Assembly (NCBI GenBank): GCA_031260775.1 | Contig: JAISKW010000091.1 | Span: 1 to 5,101 of the forward strand | Reading direction: 5' to 3' | DNA: 5,101 bases | Origin: Christensenellaceae bacterium | GTDB lineage: Bacteria; Bacillota; Clostridia; Christensenellales; DTU072 | In this document: piece after piece, positions 1 through 5,101 of the stretch | Layout: each line of letters begins with the position of its first letter | How positions within the stretch are numbered: position 1 is the stretch's first letter | Position numbers and translations under genes: made by a program | Notes under the pieces: generated by a model | The model's database searches: none | What the model was told of the DNA's origin: nothing | The model's input: only the letters and a program-made list of their open reading frames with translations

Positions 1-185
1 TCCGCCGAATAAGTCGTCAACGCCCCGGCTTGCTCAAGGCGGCGCAAAATCGGATACAACGCCGATTCCGACACGGGAACGTACGGCGAGATATCCTGCA
101 AAATTTTGTATCCGTACGACGCCTCGCCGCATATCGCCGACAACACCGCCACCTCAACTAAACCTTTTTTCGTTTGCGCCTTCAT
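1..185 (-). CDS. PadR-family transcriptional regulator, N-terminal part (cut by left edge)
   Basis: Only the first 61 codons are present; the gene runs off the left edge. I translated it by hand from the ATG at 185-183. The protein begins MKAQTKKGLVEVAVLSAICG, followed by ASYGYKILQDI (residues 22-32) and SESALYPILRRLEQAGAL (39-56). This is the winged-helix pattern of the PadR family: a short first helix, the 'YGYxIL' turn, and the recognition helix 'ALYPxLRRLExxG'. Family members are usually about 100-190 residues and dimerise through C-terminal helices, which lie outside the window. PadR proteins repress genes for stress or compound efflux, often including their own; the target here is unknown. 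No good ribosome binding site precedes the ATG and the predicted 5' leader is short (about 15 nt). The family call is secure, the regulon is not. Confidence 0.88.
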   Translation of the reverse strand, partial: MKAQTKKGLVEVAVLSAICGEASYGYKILQDISPYVPVSESALYPILRRLEQAGALTTYSA

Positions 186-203
186 AAATACTGCTTAATA
201 TAT

Positions 204-226
204 AATACTATACATCGAATAGTATT
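204..226. promoter_or_regulatory. Inverted repeat, probable PadR operator
   Basis: AATACTAT (204-211) and its exact reverse complement ATAGTATT (219-226) flank a 7-nt spacer. The half-sites are 15 nt apart start to start, about one and a half helical turns. The repeat covers the -10 box and the downstream two thirds of the spacer of the promoter immediately before the PadR-family gene. Regulators of this family are dimers that bind such dyads and commonly repress their own transcription, so autorepression by steric block is the likely role. That the adjacent regulator binds here is inference from position. Confidence 0.6.
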
Positions 227-235
227 GCCCGTCAA
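207..235 (-). promoter_or_regulatory. Sigma-70-type promoter of the padR-like gene
   Basis: On the minus strand a -35 box TTGACG (235-230) is followed by a 17-nt spacer (229-213) and a -10 box TATAGT (212-207). Each hexamer matches the housekeeping consensus at 5 of 6 positions, and the spacing is optimal. Transcription would start near position 200, giving a leader of about 15 nt before the ATG at 185. The inverted repeat at 204-226 overlaps the spacer and the whole -10 box. No start site has been measured, so this is a sequence-based prediction. Confidence 0.7.
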
Positions 236-296
236 CAGGGAGTTTTTCAACCGAAACGGTACATAAAGTGAAGTGATTCGTTGTGGAATAGCAATT
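236..296. other. Non-coding spacer upstream of the padR-like promoter
   Basis: This AT-leaning stretch lies between the -35 box of the regulator gene and the tail of the operon terminator. I see no open frame or RNA gene. The only local structure is a small dyad, ACCG AAA CGGT (250-260), too short to interpret with confidence. Confidence 0.5.
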
Positions 297-335
297 AAGA
301 ACAAACGAAAACAAGGCGCGTGGTTGCGCCTTGTT
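297..335 (-). terminator. Rho-independent terminator of the nifJ-pta-tpiA operon
   Basis: AACAAGGCGC (310-319) and GCGCCTTGTT (326-335) form a perfect 10-bp stem around a 6-nt loop. Read on the minus strand, the stem is followed directly by the T-rich tail TTCGTTTGTTCTT (309-297); the last two stem bases are also T. On the plus strand the sequence after the stem is GTGTAATC, which is a poor tail, so termination of leftward transcription is favoured. It lies about 180 nt past the tpiA stop and before the promoter of the regulator gene, the expected place for the end of this operon. The T-tract is interrupted by C and G, so efficiency may be moderate. Confidence 0.65.
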
Positions 336-353
336 GTGTAATCTTAAAATAAA

Positions 354-488
354 GGGAGGGGGGTGCTAAGAGGGAGGAGATTGTCCTCGCGCCTTGACTA
401 TGCGCGCGCGCGTCCGAAGGGCATACAGCGCATAGCATACCGCGAGAGCGGTGGAGGGAACTGAAAAATGCAGACTCCTCCCGCTCCC
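354..488 (-). other. GC-rich self-complementary block; candidate structured RNA or structured 3' UTR of tpiA
   Basis: No open frame is found here, but the block is packed with complementary segments. Nested pairings are 372-379 with 475-482 (8 bp), 386-391 with 441-446 (6 bp), and 398-405 with 428-435 (8 bp). An outer 5-bp pairing of 354-358 with 484-488 is also possible. The apical part contains C-UUCG-G on the minus strand and an alternating CG run (402-412). A competing hairpin pairs 446-450 and 453-457 with 477-486 around a CTG/CAG inner stem. In the apical stem several positions are U:G when read as minus-strand RNA but C:A when read as plus-strand RNA, which favours the minus strand. 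The block starts about 28 nt beyond the tpiA stop, so it could be the end of the operon mRNA, a processed small RNA, or a separate RNA. I cannot match it to a known RNA family. Confidence 0.4.
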
Positions 489-515
489 AAAAACAAACTC
501 AATCGCTTAAAGCTA

Positions 516-1268
516 TTATGCGTTGTAGTTGACGACCTGAGAAAAGTCAACAGCCTTGAGCGACGCGCCGCCGATTAAACCGCCGTCAATTTGCTCTTTT
601 GCCATCAACTCTTTCGCGTTCTTGGCGTTCATCGAGCCGCCGTATTGGATGCGGAGAGCCTTTGCAACGGGCGAGCCGTAGAGCTTTTGGATTTTTTTAC
701 GAATGATAGCGATTGTGTCGTTTGCCTCGTCTGAGGTAGCCGTTTTGCCGGTTCCGATAGCCCAAACGGGTTCGTAAGCAACAACGATGTTCTTGAGAGA
801 GGCTTTGTCAATGTCGGCAAATGCGCCCTCTGTTTGACGGATGAGAACTTCCTCAACCTTGCCCGCTTCGCGCTCGGCAAGAGTTTCGCCGACGCAAACG
901 ATAGGTTTAATGTCGTATTTCAATGCCGCCTTTAAGCGTGCGTTAACGGTAGCGTCGGTCTCGCCGAAGTATTGACGGCGTTCGCTGTGCCCGATGATAA
1001 CATAGTCAACCTTGAGTTCTTTGAGCATCGCTCCGCTGATTTCTCCCGTGAACGCGCCCTTGTCCGCCCAGTGAATGTTCTGCGCGCCAAGCTTGATTTT
1101 TGAGCCTTTAAGGGCCTTTTTCGCAACCGCAAGGTCGGTGAAAGGTACGCAAACCGCAACCTCCGCCTCGGCGTCTTTAACTAACGGCTTTAACGCCGCA
1201 ATGAGTTCGATGGTCTCGGTCAAGCCGTTGTTCATCTTCCAGTTACCAGCAATAATATTTTTTTTCAT
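516..1268 (-). CDS. tpiA: Triosephosphate isomerase
   Basis: This cytoplasmic enzyme interconverts dihydroxyacetone phosphate and glyceraldehyde 3-phosphate in glycolysis and gluconeogenesis. At 250 residues it has the normal length of this single-domain TIM barrel, and all signatures are intact. The N-terminal AGNWKMN places catalytic Lys at 11. IIGHSERR (91-98) holds the catalytic His94. VAYEPVWAIGTGK (163-175) holds the catalytic base Glu166 and the mobile loop 6. YGGSMN (209-214) and DGGLIGGASL (228-237) form the phosphate-binding loops. The start MKKNIIAGNWK is the usual one for the family. It lies 22 nt after the pta stop, with an A-rich leader and no Shine-Dalgarno motif. It is the last gene of the presumed operon and ends with TAA. 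The sequence is clostridial in flavour. tpiA more often sits with gap, pgk and gpm, so its place after pta is less usual. Confidence 0.98.
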   Translation of the reverse strand: MKKNIIAGNWKMNNGLTETIELIAALKPLVKDAEAEVAVCVPFTDLAVAKKALKGSKIKLGAQNIHWADKGAFTGEISGAMLKELKVDYVIIGHSERRQYFGETDATVNARLKAALKYDIKPIVCVGETLAEREAGKVEEVLIRQTEGAFADIDKASLKNIVVAYEPVWAIGTGKTATSDEANDTIAIIRKKIQKLYGSPVAKALRIQYGGSMNAKNAKELMAKEQIDGGLIGGASLKAVDFSQVVNYNA

Positions 1269-1290
1269 ATTGTTTTTTATATCTGTTTAA

Positions 1291-2283
1291 TTATAAAGTC
1301 TGCAACGCGGTTATTGCAACCGTACCTACGATGTCCTCAACGGTGCAACCGCGCGAGAGGTCGTTTACGGGGGAGGCTAAGCCTTGGCAGATAGGCCCGA
1401 TTGCTATTGCGCCGCCGAAGCGTTGCACAAGCTTGTAGCCGATGTTCCCGGCTTGAAGGTCGGGGAAAACCAAAACGCTCGCCTTGCCTGCGACCGCGCT
1501 GCCTTTTGCCTTTTGCGCGCCTACGGAAGGAACGATTGCCGCGTCTAACTGAAGCTCGCCGTCATATTCGAAATCGATTGACGAATCCTCTTTCATAATG
1601 GCGAGAGCCGCCGTTACCTTATCAACAAGCGGGTCTTTCGCGCTGCCCTTTGTGGAAAACGACAAAAGCGCGACCTTGGGGTCGGCAATGCCGCCTAAGG
1701 CGCGTGCCGAATCCGCACCGGATTTAGCAATGTCCGCAAGCTGCTCGCTTGTGGGGTTGGGGATAACGCCGCAATCGGTAAAAATCATAACGCCCTTTTC
1801 GCCGTAGGGTGAGCTTTCGGGCAGCACCATAATAAAGCACGACGAAACGGTTTTAATGCCCTTTTTGCCCTTAATTATTTGCAATGCGGGGCGCAAAACG
1901 TCCGCAGTCGCGTTGACGCTGCCGCCGACTAAACCGTCCGCATCGCCTTTTTTAACGGCAAGACAACCGAAATACAGGACGTTTTTCGAGAGCTTTTCGG
2001 CTTGTTCTTGGGTTAAACCCTTTTCCTTGCGAAGTTCATAGAGGTAGGCGGCGTATTCGGGGGTTTTGGCGTATGAAACTGGGTCGATAATTTCGATGCC
2101 CGTTAAGTCCGCGCCGGGGACGGCGTTACGGACGGCGGTTTCCTCGCCCAAAAGAATGATGCGTGCAATGCCCTTTTTTGTAGCCTCAATTGCCGCGTTT
2201 ACAACACGGGCTTCGGTTCCTTCGGCGAGAATAATCTTTTTATTTTTCGCCTTGGCGGTTTCAAATAACCAATCTGTATACAT
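1291..2283 (-). CDS. pta: Phosphate acetyltransferase (phosphotransacetylase)
   Basis: Pta catalyses acetyl-CoA + phosphate <-> acetyl phosphate + CoA in the cytoplasm. With acetate kinase it yields ATP and acetate from acetyl-CoA. The protein has 330 residues, the short form made only of the catalytic PTA_PTB domain, without the N-terminal regulatory region of the roughly 700-residue enterobacterial enzyme. Visible family motifs are ILAEGTEARVVNAA (18-31), ADGLVGGSVNATADVLRPAL (115-134), DGELQLDAA (241-249) and the C-terminal block VFPDLQAGNIGYKL (272-285) to PVNDLSRGCTVEDIV (305-319). From memory of the Methanosarcina enzyme, Ser310, Arg311 and Asp317 here correspond to its active-site Ser309, Arg310 and Asp316, and Arg131 to a substrate-binding arginine. 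The ATG is 6 nt after the stop of the upstream unknown gene. No Shine-Dalgarno motif is visible, so translation may be coupled. No ackA lies beside it in the window. A phosphate butyryltransferase is a remote alternative, but these motifs fit Pta best. Confidence 0.95.
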   Translation of the reverse strand: MYTDWLFETAKAKNKKIILAEGTEARVVNAAIEATKKGIARIILLGEETAVRNAVPGADLTGIEIIDPVSYAKTPEYAAYLYELRKEKGLTQEQAEKLSKNVLYFGCLAVKKGDADGLVGGSVNATADVLRPALQIIKGKKGIKTVSSCFIMVLPESSPYGEKGVMIFTDCGVIPNPTSEQLADIAKSGADSARALGGIADPKVALLSFSTKGSAKDPLVDKVTAALAIMKEDSSIDFEYDGELQLDAAIVPSVGAQKAKGSAVAGKASVLVFPDLQAGNIGYKLVQRFGGAIAIGPICQGLASPVNDLSRGCTVEDIVGTVAITALQTL

Positions 2284-2289
2284 TTTATA

Positions 2290-2658
2290 TTACGGTGTAA
2301 TGCGGGAGTATTCCCACGTGTCAATTTTTTCAACGCCGCCCTTTTCTTTGGGGACTTCGAGCGTTATGGATTTTGCCGCGAACATAAGGGGCGAAAGCTG
2401 AACGACTTGGCGGAGAATTATACCGATTAAGGCTTTTGCCTTATTGGTATCCTTTGCGGAAAACTTGCTCATCAGGGGAGTGAAAACGGGGTCGGCGGCG
2501 AGTTTTTCGACGACGTCCTTTGTTATGAAGGTCGGAGTGTAGTTTACAACCTTATTCATTACCTCAATAAACTTAAAGAGGTTCGATGCTCCCAACAAGT
2601 CGAGCGTATCGAACGACGTTCCTCTGAAATCTAACTTATACTGTGTAGCAATAATCAT
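2290..2658 (-). CDS. Uncharacterised protein between nifJ and pta
   Basis: I do not recognise this 122-residue protein. It is probably real: its ATG is 27 nt after the nifJ stop, an AAGGA motif sits 10 nt upstream of the ATG, and its TAA is 6 nt before the pta ATG, so it fills the gap between the two enzymes. There is no signal peptide, no cysteine at all, no obvious cofactor or nucleotide motif, and no clear membrane helix. The first 30 residues read MIIATQYKLDFRG (1-13) and then a helix-like DLLGASNLFKFIEVMNKVV (20-38). Residues 73-95 (KAKALIGIILRQVVQLSPLMFAA) are the most hydrophobic and could form a buried or amphipathic helix. The tail KSITLEVPKEKGGVEKIDTW (96-115) looks like beta strands with a charged turn. 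Its placement suggests a role linked to pyruvate oxidation or acetyl-CoA use, for example an accessory or assembly factor, but this is inference from neighbours only. Confidence 0.8.
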   Translation of the reverse strand: MIIATQYKLDFRGTSFDTLDLLGASNLFKFIEVMNKVVNYTPTFITKDVVEKLAADPVFTPLMSKFSAKDTNKAKALIGIILRQVVQLSPLMFAAKSITLEVPKEKGGVEKIDTWEYSRITP

Positions 2659-2668
2659 TTTCGTCTTA

Positions 2669-2673
2669 TCCTT
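2669..2673 (-). promoter_or_regulatory. Ribosome binding site of the unknown gene
   Basis: AAGGA on the minus strand lies 10 nt before the ATG at 2658, slightly far but acceptable. It is the only recognisable Shine-Dalgarno motif before any start codon in this window. It supports both the reality of the small gene and the choice of its start. Confidence 0.55.
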
Positions 2674-2685
2674 AACAAAATCACA

Positions 2686-5101
2686 CTACTTTGCAGCTTT
2701 TGCTTTGTAAGAAGCTAAGCGGATTTCGGAGTCGGTCTTGCACTTTTCGTAGAGTGACTCGGCAACGGCGGGGTATTGTTTTTTGAGCGCGGAGTAGCGG
2801 GTTTCGCCCTGTAAAAACTCGCCGAAATCGCCGGTGGGGTCTTTGCTGTCAAGCGTGAACGGGTTCTCGTTGTTTTCAAGAAGTGAGGGATTGTAGCGGT
2901 ATAAGTTCCAGTATCCGCAGTCAACGGCCTTTTTCATTTCCGCCATCGCACCGGTCATATTGACGCCGTGGTTGATGCAGGTCGCGTACGCAATAACAAG
3001 CGACGGGCCTTTGTAAGCTTCCGCTTCTTTTAACGCCTTTAACACTTGAGCGTCGTTCGAACCTAACGCGACTTGAGCCACATATACATAGCCGTAGGAC
3101 ATCGCCATCATACCGAGGTCTTTCTTTTTAACGCGCTTGCCTGCCGCAGCAAACTTCGCAATGGAACCCGTAGGGGTCGATTTGGAAGCCTGTCCGCCGG
3201 TATTTGAGTAAACTTCGGTATCAAGCACGAGAATGTTAACGTCCTCGCCGCTCGCGAGTACATGGTCAACGCCGCCGTAGCCGATATCGTACGCCCAGCC
3301 GTCACCGCCGAAAATCCAAATGGACTTCTTAACAAGGCAGTCCTTGTCCTTGTAAATATCTTGCTCGAGAGTGTCTAAATCGCAGCCGCAATCCTTGCAA
3401 CCTTCAAGAATGGAAATTAGGCTTGCCGAAGCCGCAATTGATGCGTCCGTGTCGTCCTTGCCGACAAGCCAAGCATCGGCGGCGGCAACGCCTTCGGCGT
3501 AGTCGGCGCGCTCGAAAGCGGCTTTAAGCGCGGTGATTTTGGTTTCGATTGCCGCACGGCGTGCTTTGTAGGCGAGATGGATTCCGAAACCGAACTCCGC
3601 GTTATCCTCGAACAAGGAGTTTGCCCAAGCAGGGCCGTGTCCTTTGTCGTTTTTGGTGTAAGGGCAAGTGGGGGCTGAGCCGCCGTAGATTGACGAGCAA
3701 CCGGTGGCGTTTGCGATAATCATACGGTCGCCGAAAAGTTGGGTAACGAGTTTGACGTAAGGCGTTTCACCGCAACCCGCGCACGCGCCGCTGTATTCGA
3801 ATAACGGCTTTTTGTACTGCGAACCTTTGATTGTGTTTGTGTCGAAGTACTCGGCTTTCGTTTCGGGGAGGGTTGCGGAGTATTCGAAATTCTTAGCTTC
3901 CGCGGCTACTACCTCGGCGATAGGCTTCATTAATAATGCCTTTTCTTTAGCCGGGCAGACTTGCGCGCACGAGCCGCAACCGGTGCAGTCGAACGGAGAT
4001 ACCTGCATACGGTATTTTAAGCCTTTAACCTTAACGCCGATAGCGTCTTTAGTTTCGAACGATGCGGGAGCATTTTTGAGTTCTTCCTCCGAAGCGAGAG
4101 TAGGTCTGATAACGGCATGGGGGCAAACGGCGGAGCATTTGTTGCACTGAATGCAGTTTTCCTTGACCCAAACCGGTACTTTAACGGCGATTCCGCGCTT
4201 TTCGTATTGCGTAGTGCCTGTCGGAACAACGCCGTCGGGGGTGAACGCCGATACGGGAAGCTTGTCGCCCTGTTGCTCTAAAATGGGGTTGATTGTCGAA
4301 TTGAAGTAATCCGAGCCGAAAGGCACTTGCATTGCCGCGCCTTCGGTTGCCGTTGCCCAATCTTCGGGATACTTAACCTCAAAAAGTTGTTGCGTAGCGT
4401 TGTCGATAGCGTCAAAGTTCATTTTGACGATAGCGTCGCCTTTTTTCTTGTACGATTTCTCCGCCGCCTTTTTCATATAGCTTTCGGCATCCGCATAAGG
4501 GATAACCTGCGAAAGATAGAAGAAAGAGGCTTGCAAAATGGTGTTCGTTCTGCCGCCTAAGCCGAGTTTTGCCGCGATTGCGTTTGCGTCAATCGTGTAG
4601 AACTTAAGCTTCTTAGATGCAATGATGTTTTTAACCTTTGCCGGCAATTGCGCGCCGATTTCCTCGGGCGACCATATACTGTTGATTAAGAACGTACCGC
4701 CCTCGCGGATGTCGCTAACCATATCGTAGCGGAAAAGATACGACGGCGTGGAGCATGCAACGAAATCGGCTTGGTCTATTAAATACGACGACTTAATCGG
4801 TTCGTTTCCGAAGCGGAGGTGCGAGATTGTTACGCCGCCCGACTTTTTGCTGTCGTAAGCGAAATAGCCTTGAACGAACTTGTTGGTGTGGTCGCCGATA
4901 ATTTTAATGCTGTTTTTGTTCGCGCCGACCGTGCCGTCCGAGCCTAAGCCCCAGAACTTGCAGCGGATTGTGCCGGCGGGTGCGGCGTTAATAAACTCGT
5001 CAATCTTCAAAGAAGAATTGGATAAATCGTCCTCGATACCCACCGTGAAGTTGGTTTTGCCGCCGCGCTTTGCGTTTTTGTAAACCGCGTTGACCATGGA
5101 C
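2686..5101 (-). CDS. nifJ: Pyruvate:ferredoxin (flavodoxin) oxidoreductase, C-terminal two thirds (cut by right edge)
   Basis: This enzyme decarboxylates pyruvate with CoA to acetyl-CoA and CO2 and passes two electrons to ferredoxin or flavodoxin. The frame stays open to the right edge; the ATG at 5097 is internal, since it matches the middle of the single-chain family (about 1,170-1,200 residues). About 370-390 N-terminal residues are missing, including the first TPP/pyruvate domain. Numbered from that Met: the CoA-side domain GLGSDGTVGANKNS (50-63) and YDSKKSGGVTISHLRFG (81-97). Two 4Fe-4S ferredoxin motifs follow, with Cys315/318/321/325 and Cys371/374/377/381. Proximal-cluster ligands are Cys439, 442, 467 and 707. 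The TPP/Mg site is GGDGWAYDIG (597-606) to NTGGQ (632-636). It ends at the usual point with TAG and lacks the C-terminal extension of the Desulfovibrio enzyme. Extra cysteines occur at 567, 570, 572 and 587. It is the first visible gene of the operon. Confidence 0.97.
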   Translation of the reverse strand, partial: SMVNAVYKNAKRGGKTNFTVGIEDDLSNSSLKIDEFINAAPAGTIRCKFWGLGSDGTVGANKNSIKIIGDHTNKFVQGYFAYDSKKSGGVTISHLRFGNEPIKSSYLIDQADFVACSTPSYLFRYDMVSDIREGGTFLINSIWSPEEIGAQLPAKVKNIIASKKLKFYTIDANAIAAKLGLGGRTNTILQASFFYLSQVIPYADAESYMKKAAEKSYKKKGDAIVKMNFDAIDNATQQLFEVKYPEDWATATEGAAMQVPFGSDYFNSTINPILEQQGDKLPVSAFTPDGVVPTGTTQYEKRGIAVKVPVWVKENCIQCNKCSAVCPHAVIRPTLASEEELKNAPASFETKDAIGVKVKGLKYRMQVSPFDCTGCGSCAQVCPAKEKALLMKPIAEVVAAEAKNFEYSATLPETKAEYFDTNTIKGSQYKKPLFEYSGACAGCGETPYVKLVTQLFGDRMIIANATGCSSIYGGSAPTCPYTKNDKGHGPAWANSLFEDNAEFGFGIHLAYKARRAAIETKITALKAAFERADYAEGVAAADAWLVGKDDTDASIAASASLISILEGCKDCGCDLDTLEQDIYKDKDCLVKKSIWIFGGDGWAYDIGYGGVDHVLASGEDVNILVLDTEVYSNTGGQASKSTPTGSIAKFAAAGKRVKKKDLGMMAMSYGYVYVAQVALGSNDAQVLKALKEAEAYKGPSLVIAYATCINHGVNMTGAMAEMKKAVDCGYWNLYRYNPSLLENNENPFTLDSKDPTGDFGEFLQGETRYSALKKQYPAVAESLYEKCKTDSEIRLASYKAKAAK

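Noticed and set aside
310..335. Hairpin as a terminator for plus-strand transcription or as a bidirectional terminator
   Set aside because: No plus-strand gene precedes it, and the sequence following the stem on the plus strand is not a T-tract. The minus-strand tail is far better.
345..350. TAAAAT as a -10 box for a plus-strand RNA across 354-488
   Set aside because: No acceptable -35 box occurs at 16-18 nt, and the G:U pairing pattern of the block favours the minus strand.
354..488. 6S RNA or small SRP RNA as the identity of the structured block
   Set aside because: The rod-like fold with a closing stem resembles 6S RNA in outline, but the block is clearly shorter than the usual 180-200 nt. 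I cannot identify a convincing central bubble. The plus strand contains GTCCGAAGG, reminiscent of the SRP GTCCGGAAGG loop, but the flanking conserved bases are missing.
2066..2401. 111-residue plus-strand frame opposite pta and the unknown gene
   Set aside because: It lies antisense across the start of pta and the end of the unknown gene, has no family resemblance, and is explained by the codon composition of the real genes on the other strand.
3812..4150. 112-residue plus-strand frame opposite nifJ
   Set aside because: It is antisense to the conserved ferredoxin-domain region of PFOR and looks like a shadow frame.
5095..5097. ATG at 5097 as the true start of nifJ
   Set aside because: The frame is open to the window edge (a Ser codon precedes it), and the residues after this Met match the middle of the PFOR family, so it is an internal methionine.
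1..5101. Mobile elements, CRISPR arrays, tRNA or rRNA genes, defence systems
   Set aside because: No repeats with regular spacing, transposase or integrase motifs, tRNA-like arms or rRNA signatures were seen; the coding content is core metabolism.

Overview
The window carries a leftward (minus-strand) set of fermentative and glycolytic genes from a bacterium of roughly 50 % GC. Reading in the direction of transcription, from the right edge, they are: the C-terminal two thirds of pyruvate:ferredoxin (flavodoxin) oxidoreductase (nifJ/por, 5101-2686); a 122-residue protein I do not recognise (2658-2290); a short, single-domain phosphate acetyltransferase (pta, 2283-1291); and triosephosphate isomerase (tpiA, 1268-516). 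Gaps of 27, 6 and 22 nt and a shared strand suggest one operon. No promoter is visible inside it; the leading promoter and the first part of nifJ lie beyond the right edge.

Between tpiA and the next gene is a 330-nt non-coding stretch (186-515). It holds a GC-rich, strongly self-complementary block (about 354-488) whose G:U pairing fits a minus-strand RNA better, then a clean 10-bp hairpin with a T-rich minus-strand tail (about 297-335) that probably terminates the operon. After that comes a well-formed minus-strand promoter whose spacer and -10 box are covered by an 8-bp inverted repeat (204-226). This promoter drives a PadR-family regulator, of which only the first 61 codons are inside the window (185-1). 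The repeat is a likely autoregulatory operator.

Metabolically, PFOR turns pyruvate and CoA into acetyl-CoA, CO2 and reduced ferredoxin, and Pta turns acetyl-CoA and phosphate into acetyl phosphate, normally used by acetate kinase to make ATP. TpiA feeds the triose step of glycolysis upstream. No acetate kinase gene is present here. Together with the clostridial character of the TpiA and PFOR sequences, this suggests an anaerobic fermenter, most likely an uncultured Clostridia-type Firmicute. That taxonomic call is inference from protein flavour only.

Most of the window is ordinary central metabolism. The parts deserving a second look are the unknown protein wedged between nifJ and pta, the structured intergenic block with two mutually exclusive pairings, the PadR operator/promoter, and a cysteine cluster in PFOR beyond the cluster ligands.
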